In this document: in pieces, positions 16,914-26,256 of the stretch
How positions within the stretch are numbered: the first letter of the stretch is position 1
How the letters are laid out: the number at the start of each line of letters is the position of its first letter
Origin: Ktedonobacteria bacterium brp13
Lineage (GTDB): Bacteria > Chloroflexota > Ktedonobacteria > Ktedonobacterales > Ktedonobacteraceae
Assembly: GCA_015099395.1 (NCBI GenBank)
Contig: AP024096.1
Span: forward strand, 930,001-994,000
Length of the DNA stretch: 64,000 nt
Direction: 5' to 3'
Notes under the pieces: model-generated
What the model was told of the DNA's origin: nothing
Seen by the model: the letters and a program-made list of their open reading frames with translations, nothing else
Databases searched by the model: none
Position numbers and translations under genes: made by a program

Positions 16914-17651
16914 CTATTTGCGCATACGATCTTTGATATTGTCTGTATAGACCTCGGCTGCTTCGGTCTGTACTGCTTCCAGAATCTTTTCGGCGACTGC
17001 CTCTGGTGTGTCTATCTGCATAGGAGGCCGGTTATTACTATTGCCCCTATTGTTCGAGGTCCATGTTTCGCCATTGGCGAGATGCTCGTGAAAGCCAGTG
17101 TCGGTCAGACCTGGATAGACCAGGCCGACGCGGATGTTGTCCGGAGCCAGTTCCTGACGTGCCGCCAGGGTGATCCCGTTCAACGCATGCTTGGTAGAAG
17201 CATAAGGCGCGATGCCAGCAGCAACCATCTTCGTGGTACCGGAACTGATATTGATGATGATGCCATCCCCCTGTTCAACCATAATGGGGATCACTGCCTG
17301 CATAGCTACAATCACACTGACCACATTTAGCTCGAAGACCGAGCGATATTGTTGGATGTCTGCCTCTTTGATTGGTACATGCATGCCCTGACCGGCGTTA
17401 TTGATGAGCACATCGATACGCCCATACTGCTCATATGTTTGTGTAATCATATCTTTGACTGCCTGCTCATCGCGCATATCCGTGGGGATTGCCATGGCTG
17501 TTGGTAGCCCTGCCGCAATCTGCTGTAGTTTGTCGGCGGACCTGGCTGCGAGGGCTAAGCGGGCCCCGTGCTTCGCAAAGAGTCGGGCGGTTGCCAGACC
17601 TATGCCTTCTGATGCACCAGTGATCAGGACAACTTTATCGTCAATCTCCAT
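16914..17651 (-). CDS. Short-chain dehydrogenase/reductase (SDR)
   Basis: A 245-residue classical SDR with TGASEGIG at 11-18, NNAG near 87, catalytic Ser in NISSGT, and YASTKH supplying Tyr and Lys. AARSADK after strand two suggests NADP. It is only distantly similar to the SDR at 4634, so the two are not a recent duplication. Near its C-terminus an Asn-rich insert (NNRGNSNNR) is unusual. Start ATG at 17651 has GAGGAGA upstream. Substrate unknown. Confidence 0.85.
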   Translation of the reverse strand: MEIDDKVVLITGASEGIGLATARLFAKHGARLALAARSADKLQQIAAGLPTAMAIPTDMRDEQAVKDMITQTYEQYGRIDVLINNAGQGMHVPIKEADIQQYRSVFELNVVSVIVAMQAVIPIMVEQGDGIIINISSGTTKMVAAGIAPYASTKHALNGITLAARQELAPDNIRVGLVYPGLTDTGFHEHLANGETWTSNNRGNSNNRPPMQIDTPEAVAEKILEAVQTEAAEVYTDNIKDRMRK

Positions 17652-18358
17652 CAGTCTCTCCTCATAATTTTATGTATCTATACCTACTATACAAGAAGTC
17701 AGTACACAATGTCCCAGGTAACTATTTATGGTCGTGTAAAAGTGAATAACATCTACTACCTTTGGGGATGAAGATAGTAGATGTTATTGAAAAGTTACTA
17801 TTTTAATTGTGCAATGCTCGATTTGTCAAACTATACAGGTGAAAATCTGCGCATCAATGACTGTATCCATTCAAGTTCATAGAAACTCTGTTGCTCTTCA
17901 AACGCGCTAAATTCATTCATAAATGAGTCAGCGTTCATACTTCTTCTAGAAGATGCACTATCTACTTTGTAAAAATGGCTGTCCATAGCATTTAACGTAT
18001 TACATGAGAATTCATCAAATTAATCAGATCTATATTCATTATCCTTTTTCATTCTTTACCCCGGTTTCTGCGATGATTGTTAGCTCCAATCGATACTATA
18101 CATCTCAAGTATACATATGTATATAGTGCATTACTTGTAATGCTTGTTTTATTGTGGTAGTATAATATTACTCCATTAAGAGTAAATATATTATGCAGCG
18201 AAGCATATGTTACTGATAGTATCACTTTAAACTCAGCAGTTTAAAACTGTGATATATTGTGCAAATTATCTGTACGCTTTTGTCTGCTACCAGTGCTCCT
18301 TTGTTCCTTTTTTATGTTTCTTATAGCTCAGTGTTGAGCATTGATGAGGAGGCCCTTC
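17652..18358. other. Intergenic region before the sugar importer
   Basis: About 700 bp without a convincing gene. It holds a perfect 14-bp inverted repeat (17745-17758 with 17775-17788, 16-base loop). It also holds an extended -10-like TAGTATAAT at 18158-18166, inside a short near-palindrome AGTATAATATTACT, which is the best candidate for the importer promoter. The rest is AT-rich with no recognisable motif. Confidence 0.5.
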
Positions 18359-19744
18359 ATGAAGCAAAAGATTGCAACGTTGGCATCTTTGTTCTGGATT
18401 CTAGTTCTTGTATTGTCTGCCTGTGGCAGCAGTAGTAATAGTGGTAACAATAGCAATAGTGGTAGCAATAGCAATGGGGGAGTAAACCAGCAAGGTCTTA
18501 CTAGCGGCAATAGCTATATAAGTTGTCCTGGTAGTACCAATACGACTGCGGCGGCTCCTGAAAGTGGAACAATAACGTTGAATGTCGCTGGTTGGACTTC
18601 GACGCCGGCTGAGGATGCACTGGTTCAGAAAAATCTGAATAATTTTCAGGTCTTACACCCTAACATTAAGATTAATTGGTCGTTGCTGACAGGTGACTAT
18701 CCCACCAAGATGCGTGCGAACGTTGCCAGTAACACTGCCCCTGATGTCTTCTATCTACAGCCTGCGATGTCTAGTAGCTATATCAGTTCAGGTAAACTGC
18801 TCAATCTTTCTCCTTATATGGCGAAGAGCAATGTTAAGGCGAGCGATTATTATTCCGCACTGATCAATCCTTTCACATGCAGCAAGGGTCAGGTTTACGG
18901 TCTGCCGAAAGACTGGAATAGTCTGGGGGTCTTCTATAATACGCAAATGTTTAAGGATGCTGGCCTTGCGACCCCGACTGCGAATTGGACCTGGAGCGAT
19001 ATGCAGAACGATGCTCAGAAGTTGACCAAAAATGCAGGCCAGAAAAACGCGACCTACGGTGTTGTTTTGTCGGCTGATCTCTCACGTTGGGGTGCTTTTC
19101 TGCTGGCAAATGGTGGCACGATCTTAAGCAAAGATGGCACTCAAGCTACCTTCAATAATCCCGCTGCTGTGAAGGCGATGGATTTCTACGATAGCTTCTT
19201 TAAGAATAAGACCGGTACGTTGCCGACAACGCTTGGTGCTACCTGGAATGGTGATGCCTTTGGGAAAGAGAATGCTGCGATGGCCATCGAAGGTGGTTGG
19301 CTCATTCCATATATGCAAAGCACCTATCCAAATGTGAAATACAGCATTGCTCCATTACCTACGACGAATGATGGTAAGCGGGCGAATCTGACCTTTACAA
19401 ATTCCTGGTCAGCTTCCTCCAGTACCAAACATGCTGAGGCTGCCTGGGAGTTGGTGCAGTATATGACAGGTAAGACTGTGCAGGAGAGTCAGCTCAATGC
19501 TGGTTTTGCGCTACCAACGCTGAAGAGTCTGGCTAATGCACCTTACTTTGCATCACATTCCGACTTCAAAGCCCTCTTTGATGCCGCTCCGTATAGCTAC
19601 GCCGACTACTATGGTTCGCAGGATGCTACTATCCATACTGATGTATCAAACGCGATAGATGCTGTGTTACTTGGTAAGCAGAGTTCGCAGGCGGCGCTGA
19701 ATGATGCAGCGAGCAGGGTCAATAATCAGCTACAAAATAGCTAA
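18359..19744 (+). CDS. Sugar ABC transporter solute-binding lipoprotein
   Basis: A 461-residue extracellular binding protein of family 1 (MalE/UgpB type). A basic start MKQKIA, hydrophobic stretch and lipobox LSAC give a lipoprotein anchored at Cys about residue 22, followed by a Ser/Asn/Gly linker rich in SNSGNNSNSG. The mature domain has typical family-1 motifs such as PDVFYLQ, NWTWSDM and AAMAIEGGWL. Start at 18359 is chosen because GAGGAGG lies nine bases upstream; in-frame ATGs at 18341 and 18344 lack one. Two permease genes follow but no ATPase, as is usual for importers sharing a common MsmK-type ATPase. Confidence 0.9.
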   Translation: MKQKIATLASLFWILVLVLSACGSSSNSGNNSNSGSNSNGGVNQQGLTSGNSYISCPGSTNTTAAAPESGTITLNVAGWTSTPAEDALVQKNLNNFQVLHPNIKINWSLLTGDYPTKMRANVASNTAPDVFYLQPAMSSSYISSGKLLNLSPYMAKSNVKASDYYSALINPFTCSKGQVYGLPKDWNSLGVFYNTQMFKDAGLATPTANWTWSDMQNDAQKLTKNAGQKNATYGVVLSADLSRWGAFLLANGGTILSKDGTQATFNNPAAVKAMDFYDSFFKNKTGTLPTTLGATWNGDAFGKENAAMAIEGGWLIPYMQSTYPNVKYSIAPLPTTNDGKRANLTFTNSWSASSSTKHAEAAWELVQYMTGKTVQESQLNAGFALPTLKSLANAPYFASHSDFKALFDAAPYSYADYYGSQDATIHTDVSNAIDAVLLGKQSSQAALNDAASRVNNQLQNS

Positions 19745-19815
19745 CCCGGAATATGTAGCTGATTGCGTAGCGGATCTCTCCTGCGATGCGTTTGGAGTTT
19801 AGATACGCTATGGCT

Positions 19816-19911
19816 ATGGCACCTTCAACTTTATTGTGAAGGTGCCATGCCCTCAATGGGTAGTTACGCGTCTCCTGTTACGCTTCCCGCAAGCATATAC
19901 AGCGCGGGAAG
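19816..19911 (+). other. Two hairpins between binding protein and permease genes
   Basis: A perfect 12-bp stem (19816-19827 with 19837-19848, 9-base loop) and a second 8-bp GC-rich stem (19883-19890 with 19904-19911). Neither has a T-run, so they look like intercistronic mRNA hairpins that protect the lipoprotein message and lower downstream expression, rather than full terminators. Confidence 0.6.
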
Positions 19912-19974
19912 TAGAAAAAAATAGGTTCTCTTCCTGCTATTCACACGATTTTAGATCGTAGAAAGAGATTGCGT

Positions 19975-20958
19975 ATGTCTATACACTCTGCGGGATCGTC
20001 CGACAAGGGGATATACCCTGCCGTAGAGAAGCCGAGGGCGACGCTGCAGCGCCGCCCTAAAAAGTCCTGGTGGCGTTCCGAGACGCTGGCGGCCTATCTT
20101 TTTCTTGCTCCTTACCTGATCGTCTTACTGGTCTTCTTCCTCTTTGTCTCGTTATATGGCGTGGGGCTAAGCTTTTTCCGTATTGATCTGGGTTTTACCG
20201 GTGCGACCTACGTTGGTCTGAAGAATTATATCCAGTTATTTAATCAGCTGAAGAATCCAGGGCTGAGTGATTTCTGGACCTCGATGGGTAATATTGTGAA
20301 GTTTGTGCTTGGTGTGGTCTGCGGTCAGACGATACTGGCACTGGCTATGGCTTTGCTCTTGCAATCGATTAGACGTGGCAGGGGCTTCCTACGTACAGCC
20401 TTCTACATACCGGCAGTTACCTCTTCGGTTGCTACAGCGCTGATCTTTCTCTGGCTCTATAATCCTGATGGCATCATCAACTTTGTGCTTTCGCTGGTTG
20501 GTGTCCGTGGGCCTGATTGGTTGAATAATGTGTTCTGGGCGCTACCTGCTCTGATGATGCTGAATATCTGGACAACGGCGGCATCGTTTATGATCTACTT
20601 TCTGGCCGCATTACAGGATCTTCCACAAGATGTACTGGAGGCTGCCTCGGTCGATGGTGCGAGCCGTCCACAGATGTTCTGGTACATTACATTGCCGCTA
20701 CTACGTCCTACTATGTTCCTGGTCGTCGCGCTAGGCTCTATCGGCTCGTTCCAGATGTTTGATCAGGCCAAGTTTATGACGGATGGACAGCCGCTTAATT
20801 CGACGTTGACGCCGATGCTGGAGATCTATGACGAGGCTTTTAAGAACGGTGGCTTTGGTCAGGCCGCTGCAATGTCGATGATTCTGTTCGCGGTCATCTT
20901 TGTTGTAACTATGATTCAGCGTCGTTTTATCGATACTGGTGCTGGTGCGCAGCAATAA
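19975..20958 (+). CDS. Sugar ABC transporter permease (MalF type)
   Basis: A 327-residue inner-membrane permease with six main segments after a basic cytoplasmic N-terminus (RRPKKSWW). The ATPase-coupling EAA loop is EAASVDGASRPQMFWYITLPLLRP, near residues 222-245. ATG at 19975 is preferred to an upstream TTG; the ribosome-binding site is weak (AAAGAGA). The next permease gene starts 16 bases after its stop. Together with the lipoprotein at 18359 it makes a carbohydrate importer of unknown specificity. Confidence 0.9.
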   Translation: MSIHSAGSSDKGIYPAVEKPRATLQRRPKKSWWRSETLAAYLFLAPYLIVLLVFFLFVSLYGVGLSFFRIDLGFTGATYVGLKNYIQLFNQLKNPGLSDFWTSMGNIVKFVLGVVCGQTILALAMALLLQSIRRGRGFLRTAFYIPAVTSSVATALIFLWLYNPDGIINFVLSLVGVRGPDWLNNVFWALPALMMLNIWTTAASFMIYFLAALQDLPQDVLEAASVDGASRPQMFWYITLPLLRPTMFLVVALGSIGSFQMFDQAKFMTDGQPLNSTLTPMLEIYDEAFKNGGFGQAAAMSMILFAVIFVVTMIQRRFIDTGAGAQQ

Positions 20959-20974
20959 TAAAGGGGTAATATGT

Positions 20975-21856
20975 ATGGCACAGCTCGTAGAGATGTCTTC
21001 CTCTGAAACTGTCACACCAAACAGGCCTCGGAGACGACCACTTGCCTGGTGGAAGGTTGTAATCTACCTTTTCCTGGCGATCTTTCTGATTACTTCGGTT
21101 GGTCCACTCGTCATCACCTTTATCTCCTCATTTAAAACGATGCATGATGTGCTGGCCTTCCCACCTACATTGATCCCCAATCCCTTCATCTGGAGTAACT
21201 ATCAAGCGGTTCTGGCTAACTCGAACTTCTTGCGTTGGATTCTTAACTCTTTTATCTATGCAATCGGTGCGACAGCCTTAAATGTCCTTTTTTCAGCGAT
21301 GGCTGGCTATGCGCTGGGGCGTATGAACTTTCGGGGGAAGAATATCGTTTTTACGGTGACACTGGCTGTGATGATGATCCCATCGGCAATCATACTCATT
21401 CCCAAGTTCCTGGTTGTCAATGATCTTCACCTGGCGAATACGTTCTGGGCGCTGATCCTGCCAGCGATGGCGCAACCGTTCTCTGTCTTTATTATGGTAC
21501 AGTTTATGAAAGGACTGCCTAAAGAGCTTGAAGAGTCTGCGATGCTTGATGGTGCGTCACGCTGGCGTATCTTCCAGCAGATCATTCTGCCTCTGGTAAA
21601 GCCTGCCTTAACTGCTGTACTTATTCTATCCTTCCAGGGTGCCTGGAACGACTTTCAGTGGCCGCTCGTCGCATTGGGTACGCAGAATATGTATACCTTG
21701 CCAATCGGTCTCTTCTTCTTTAAAAGTACGTACTATACAGAGTACAACCTTTTGTTGGCAAGCTCGATGTTCAATACGATCCCGATCCTGATTCTCTTCT
21801 TCATCTTCCAACGCTACTTTATGGAGGGTGCTGTCTCTTCTGCCGTGAAGGGATAA
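20975..21856 (+). CDS. Sugar ABC transporter permease (MalG type)
   Basis: A 293-residue partner permease with six membrane segments. The EAA loop reads EESAMLDGASRWRIFQQIIL, the standard position about 90 residues from the C-terminus. Start at 20975 is supported by AAAGGGGTAA upstream. It is the last gene of the importer operon and is followed 23 bp later by a strong terminator. No ATPase gene is present here. Confidence 0.9.
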   Translation: MAQLVEMSSSETVTPNRPRRRPLAWWKVVIYLFLAIFLITSVGPLVITFISSFKTMHDVLAFPPTLIPNPFIWSNYQAVLANSNFLRWILNSFIYAIGATALNVLFSAMAGYALGRMNFRGKNIVFTVTLAVMMIPSAIILIPKFLVVNDLHLANTFWALILPAMAQPFSVFIMVQFMKGLPKELEESAMLDGASRWRIFQQIILPLVKPALTAVLILSFQGAWNDFQWPLVALGTQNMYTLPIGLFFFKSTYYTEYNLLLASSMFNTIPILILFFIFQRYFMEGAVSSAVKG

Positions 21857-21879
21857 ATCTATTATAAGTATATGCAATG

Positions 21880-21915
21880 AGAGAGCATTCGTAGTCAGTT
21901 CGAATGCTCTCTTTG
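21880..21915 (+). terminator. Terminator of the sugar importer operon
   Basis: Perfect 12-bp stem (21880-21891 with 21901-21912), 9-base loop, then TTG. It may also serve the convergent tetR gene. Confidence 0.8.
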
Positions 21916-21961
21916 TACGCTTGTGGTTATTTATGTGCTGGCAATGCTGACTGCTTCAGCA

Positions 21962-22594
21962 CTATTTTTGTGTATTGTGCGCTTTAATACCGTTGAAGTA
22001 GATATGCTCCAGGTATTGGATCATATCCTCATTGTTGATCTCTTTATTGATCACGACCTTGTTCATTGATTTAAAGGAGAATATATTGATTAAAGCGAGC
22101 AACATACCATTTGTCGGAATGGCTGCGTCAAATTCTCCGTTTTGTCTGCCTTCTTCCAGTAAATCGGCGATTCGTGCTAACAGCACATGCATGAGTTCTT
22201 GTACTGGCTTCCCTTTTTCACTAAAGAGCCGTTTCAGATTGCCGCTATTGAAGATGGCACTCATGAGTTGGGCCTGCTTGCTATGCATTCCCGTGTAGAT
22301 AAACTTGATGATGGCTTTCAGTTTGTCTTCTACATCTTGTTGGGTTGTGCTGATCTCCTCAACCTGCGTCAGGCATTGCTCCATTGAGCGCGTGAAGAGG
22401 GCAATGACTAGATCTTCTTTACAGGGGAAGTGGAGATAGACTGTCCCTTTGGCGATACCTACGCGTGCCGCAATCTCATCCATGGACGTTTCGTAAAATC
22501 CCTTTTCAAGGAAGGCGTCTTCAGCTTCTTGTAAAATCAGGTTCTCACGTTCTAAGCGCTGTTTCTCTTTTAGGGTTTGCGGCTGTTGCATCAT
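21962..22594 (-). CDS. TetR family transcriptional regulator
   Basis: A 210-residue repressor. The N-terminal helix-turn-helix is standard: AEDAFLEKGFYETSMDEIAARVGIAKGTVYLHFPCKEDL, with the recognition helix around residues 44-52. The C-terminal ligand domain is divergent. Start at 22594 has ATACAGATATG upstream with a weak binding site; the next Met is one codon later. Its promoter carries a palindrome over the -10 box, so autorepression is likely. Convergent with the sugar importer and divergent from nothing obvious; its target may be itself and asnB downstream in the opposite direction, which is not shown. Confidence 0.88.
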   Translation of the reverse strand: MMQQPQTLKEKQRLERENLILQEAEDAFLEKGFYETSMDEIAARVGIAKGTVYLHFPCKEDLVIALFTRSMEQCLTQVEEISTTQQDVEDKLKAIIKFIYTGMHSKQAQLMSAIFNSGNLKRLFSEKGKPVQELMHVLLARIADLLEEGRQNGEFDAAIPTNGMLLALINIFSFKSMNKVVINKEINNEDMIQYLEHIYFNGIKAHNTQK

Positions 22595-22688
22595 ATCTGT
22601 ATCCTACTTTTGCTGACCGTATTTGTGCGGGGCTTTCTGCTACCTCTATGTAGCACTGTGGCTATCTCTTTTTTGCTCGTTATATTAT

Positions 22689-22722
22689 TGACTTTATAGT
22701 CATAATTTTACGATATTGTCAA
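22689..22722 (-). promoter_or_regulatory. tetR promoter with overlapping palindrome
   Basis: Minus-strand TTGACA (22722-22717), 18-bp spacer and TATAAA (22698-22693). The imperfect palindrome TGACTATAAAGTCA (22702-22689 on the minus strand) covers the -10, a natural TetR operator position. Confidence 0.65.
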
Positions 22723-22762
22723 TTCATTGTCAAGGCGTCATAAAATGACAAACGGAAGAGTC

Positions 22763-22812
22763 AGCGAGCTGCCGCATAAATAGTTTTTTACCTTATCCAT
22801 AGGTAGCTCGCT
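22763..22812 (-). other. Hairpin downstream of asnB
   Basis: An 11-bp stem (22763-22773 with 22802-22812, one G-T pair) and a 28-base loop starting 16 bp after the asnB stop on the minus strand. The T-tract is weak (GACTCTTCC), so it may be an inefficient terminator. Confidence 0.45.
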
Positions 22813-22827
22813 CTATTTCGCTACGAC

Positions 22828-24672
22828 TTATGCTTTAATTGTGACATGGTAGTCTTTCAGCCATGCATTTGTCTGAATAATAGAGTCGAGAATGCGTCCG
22901 CGTATCTCTGCGCTCGCCATCATCGAACCGTCATCTGGCTGCTGGCTGATCAAGGTGCGTACATTTGCTGTATCTATCAACTGGTTGATTGGTTCCTGAG
23001 GGTCTTCGAGAATGTGATCAGCCCAATCCTGTAATGCCTGGTAGAAGCCCGGGTTTTGCGTTGATGGATAGGCACTCTTCTTGCGGTAGAGCGCGTCGTC
23101 TGGTAGGACACCATTGAGGGCACGCCGTAGGATGCCTTTCTCTATATTATCGATAGTTTTCATCTGCCATGGAATATTCCAGGCGTATTCAACCAGTCGG
23201 TAATCACAGAAGGGGACGCGGACCTCGAAGCCGACCTGCATGCTCATACGGTCTTTTCTATCCAGGAGCATAGGCAGGAAGCGTGTCATATGCAGATAGA
23301 AGGTCTGACGCATGCGAATCGTGAGCGGATCGTCGTCGGGATGTAGCGGCGTCTCTGCCAGATTATCGTGATTCCGCTGTGCCATGATCTCTGTAGTATG
23401 GATGCGCTGTTCTATCTCTGGTTTGAGCAGTGTCGCGCCGAACCTATTCATCATCGGCATCCTGTTGAGCGTGTTCCCTTCGATCATTGGCTTAAACCAG
23501 GGATACCCGCCGAAGACCTCGTCTGCCGATTCGCCTGAGAGGGCGACTGTGGCATTACGTTTCATCTCTTTGAAGAGCAGATAGAGGGAGGTCTCCATCT
23601 GACCCATAGCTGGTAGATCGTGCGCATGCATCGGTACCAGGTGGTTCTCGATGAGTTCAGCGGTATCCAGCATGACAGTGTGGTGGCGTGTCTTTGCATA
23701 CTCTGAGACGCGTGCCACCCATGGGCCGTCCAGACTAGGCCGTATTGCGCTGGACTCGAAATCCTGATCACTACCTACAAAGTCCATTGAGTACGTATCC
23801 AGCGTGCGCTGCTGCCTCACAAAATCGCGTGCCGCCAGAGAGGTGAGCGCACTGGAGTCAAGACCGCCAGAGAGCAGGGTCACGATTGGCATATCTGAGA
23901 TGAGCTGGCGTTTGACTGTATCTTCCAGTAGCGAGCGAATATGTTCAGCAGTCGTCTCAACATCGTCGGTATGCGGTGCGCTCTGTACGTTCCAATAGCG
24001 TTTGATGGAGAGCCGTTCGCGGCTAAAGGTGAGTGTATGCGCCGGGCGGAGTTGCTGAATGCCAGCAAAGATTGCGGAACCAGGGAGACGGAGGAAACTG
24101 GAGCCAAAGAGTTCAGCGATCCCTTGTGCATCTAGCTCTGGTTCGATCTTTGGGTGTGCCAGTAGCGCTTTGATTTCAGAACCAAAGACGAGTGTGCTGC
24201 CGCGTTGTGCATAAAAGAGTGGCTTGACGCCTAGATGGTCACGAGCCATAAAGAGTTGCTGTCGTGTCTCATCCCAGATTGCAAAGGCGAAGATGCCATT
24301 GAGATGTTTGACACAATCCTCGCCCCACTCGATGTAGGAATGGAGCAATACTTCTGTATCGGATCGGCTATGGAATGCATGTCCATAGCGTTTGAGCTCG
24401 TCACGTAGCTCCTGGAAGTTATAGATTTCACCATTGTACGTGATGACGAGATGAGCCTCGTCTTGTCCGCTGCGTACGTACTCCATTGGTTGCTTGCCAC
24501 CAAGGGCATCGATAACAATGAGACGGCGATGTCCAAAGGCGACGTGCTGCGCCAGCCAGAAGCCTTCTGCGTCGGGGCCACGACGGCACATCGTATTATT
24601 CATTTGCTCTAAAATGTCGCGCTGATGAGTGAGATTATCGGTCCAATCAACCCAACCTGTTATTCCACACAT
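22828..24672 (-). CDS. asnB: Asparagine synthetase, glutamine-hydrolysing
   Basis: A 614-residue enzyme converting aspartate, ATP and glutamine to asparagine. The start at 24672 gives MCGITGW, in which Cys2 is the glutaminase nucleophile after Met removal; upstream Met codons would bury it. Glutaminase residues RRGPDAEG and YNGEIYN follow. The synthetase P-loop SGGLDSS is near residue 272. Binding site GAGAGG lies upstream. It is slightly longer than E. coli AsnB and matches the Gram-positive AsnB/AsnO type, so a role in modifying cell-wall peptides cannot be excluded. Confidence 0.92.
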   Translation of the reverse strand: MCGITGWVDWTDNLTHQRDILEQMNNTMCRRGPDAEGFWLAQHVAFGHRRLIVIDALGGKQPMEYVRSGQDEAHLVITYNGEIYNFQELRDELKRYGHAFHSRSDTEVLLHSYIEWGEDCVKHLNGIFAFAIWDETRQQLFMARDHLGVKPLFYAQRGSTLVFGSEIKALLAHPKIEPELDAQGIAELFGSSFLRLPGSAIFAGIQQLRPAHTLTFSRERLSIKRYWNVQSAPHTDDVETTAEHIRSLLEDTVKRQLISDMPIVTLLSGGLDSSALTSLAARDFVRQQRTLDTYSMDFVGSDQDFESSAIRPSLDGPWVARVSEYAKTRHHTVMLDTAELIENHLVPMHAHDLPAMGQMETSLYLLFKEMKRNATVALSGESADEVFGGYPWFKPMIEGNTLNRMPMMNRFGATLLKPEIEQRIHTTEIMAQRNHDNLAETPLHPDDDPLTIRMRQTFYLHMTRFLPMLLDRKDRMSMQVGFEVRVPFCDYRLVEYAWNIPWQMKTIDNIEKGILRRALNGVLPDDALYRKKSAYPSTQNPGFYQALQDWADHILEDPQEPINQLIDTANVRTLISQQPDDGSMMASAEIRGRILDSIIQTNAWLKDYHVTIKA

Positions 24673-24860
24673 ACATGCCTCTCTTTTAAGGAGCTTCAAT
24701 GCTCTCTTTTTTAGCATATCTGGGCATAAGGGGGTAGCATATTCTGCTCCTGGTGTATGCCATGCTCTTTCTTAATGGTAAAGTATAAGTAAGAAACTGT
24801 ATATCCCATTTCTGGTATACTACAGGTATGTAATTACCATATGACTTTGAGTGACAGATG

Positions 24861-25865
24861 TCAATATTGGATCGTAGAATATATCTCAGCGATAGCATGA
24901 GCGGCTGCGGCGACCGCTGTGCGTGCCCTGGGAGGATCGAGGATGACGGCACCTGGTCCCAGGCTCAGTGTGTAGGAGACGGCTTCTTCCAGCGATTCCA
25001 CCAGGACATTGACCAATGCTCCGCCATCTCTCTCTTCATGAAGGATAGTGACATCACCTGACAGACCGAAACGAATAGCTGGCGAGACCCTGAGCGTGAG
25101 TAGGATGGGGATAAGCTGCGTCTCCAGGCGCTGTTTGGCCTCCTGCCAATAGCTATGTAGATCGAAGTCGGGTCGAGGTGTTATCTGTTCCGCACGCAAG
25201 CAAACTTGTTCGATGGTATTCATACGGAAGGGATGAATCTGCTGACAGCGCAAGCAAAATGCGACCAGATACCAGCGACCGGTACGCAGGTGTCGCCGAT
25301 TGAGACCTTTAAAGACCATCCCCAGCGGCTCAATACGTACACGCAATGGTTGCGTTGCTACATGATTGGTGCAAAGCGTGCCTGGATAGAGAATATCTAA
25401 TTGAAATGCCCTCAGTACAGCTATACGAATCGTCTCTAAATGAGTTGACATAGATATATGACCCCGCCATGCCGATGTATCAAATAGGATATGTTCACGC
25501 GCCACCTCAACTTCAGCAAGATAGGCTGCGGGAAGGACTGCCTCCAATTTTATCAGTGCGCGTTGTAGATCGGTATCGCCCCCGAAGAGGTTAGAGTTGC
25601 CCGATGCATCAGTGCTCAAGATAAGGGAGATTGCCTCTTCCCGTGTAAAGATGGCGGATTCCAGGCGGTAGTCATCTGGCAGATAGTAGCCACCTCCTGG
25701 TCCATACTCCATTGATACCGGTACATGTGCTAATGACAGAGTGATGATATCGCGATAGATGGTTCGCTTGGAGACATTCAAAATCTCGGAGAGTCGCTGT
25801 GCTGTCATTTTGCCGCGCACCTGTAAGAGTAGTGTGATAGCGACAAGGCGTTCCGTTTTTTGCAT
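24861..25865 (-). CDS. WYL-domain transcriptional regulator
   Basis: A 334-residue YafY/PafC-type regulator. The DeoR-like helix-turn-helix is at the start (ERLVAITLLLQVRGKMTAQRL then VSKRTIYRDI). The wing GPGGGYYLPDDYRL follows. The middle carries the WYL-like segment GRWYLVAFCLR, with WYL preserved, and the C-terminal WCX region ends in LGPGAVILDPPRAR. Such proteins usually sense nucleic-acid or nucleotide ligands, often controlling DNA-damage responses. It is a lone gene, reading toward asnB on the same strand 190 bp away. Confidence 0.88.
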   Translation of the reverse strand: MQKTERLVAITLLLQVRGKMTAQRLSEILNVSKRTIYRDIITLSLAHVPVSMEYGPGGGYYLPDDYRLESAIFTREEAISLILSTDASGNSNLFGGDTDLQRALIKLEAVLPAAYLAEVEVAREHILFDTSAWRGHISMSTHLETIRIAVLRAFQLDILYPGTLCTNHVATQPLRVRIEPLGMVFKGLNRRHLRTGRWYLVAFCLRCQQIHPFRMNTIEQVCLRAEQITPRPDFDLHSYWQEAKQRLETQLIPILLTLRVSPAIRFGLSGDVTILHEERDGGALVNVLVESLEEAVSYTLSLGPGAVILDPPRARTAVAAAAHAIAEIYSTIQY

Positions 25866-26256
25866 ATCTTCTATTATGTGCTACTCAGCCATAAAAAGAC
25901 AAGGGGGTGGAAGTAGAAGGTTTGTTACACGAACGAAAGTTTTTTCATCGCAAAAAATTAGTAGAATGACTGACAACCATATGTCAGCCTTTTCCTTTTA
26001 GACTTTAATTGATGATACTAACCTGCCACATCCATTGATGTATGTGCAAAGATTGTCACCTTTTGCAATCCTTCGCGCTACTTTCTTCTATTACACCAGG
26101 GTTGAATTGTGACATCTCCTACCATGTACAAATGAGTGAGCAGTGTCATAGGTCATCTTTGTTTTTTACGGGCATCACCAGAAGTGCCCCGGCGTGTGTG
26201 CGTATGTGAGCGGGGTTGATCCGGGTAAAACACGTCAAGAAAGGATTAATCTGGAT
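25866..26256. other. Intergenic region, divergent WYL gene / ABC exporter
   Basis: Divergent promoter region. No obvious hairpin or tandem repeat. The exporter reading frame is open from 26194, but its first 21 codons lack a good binding site and are left out of the gene. Confidence 0.4.
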
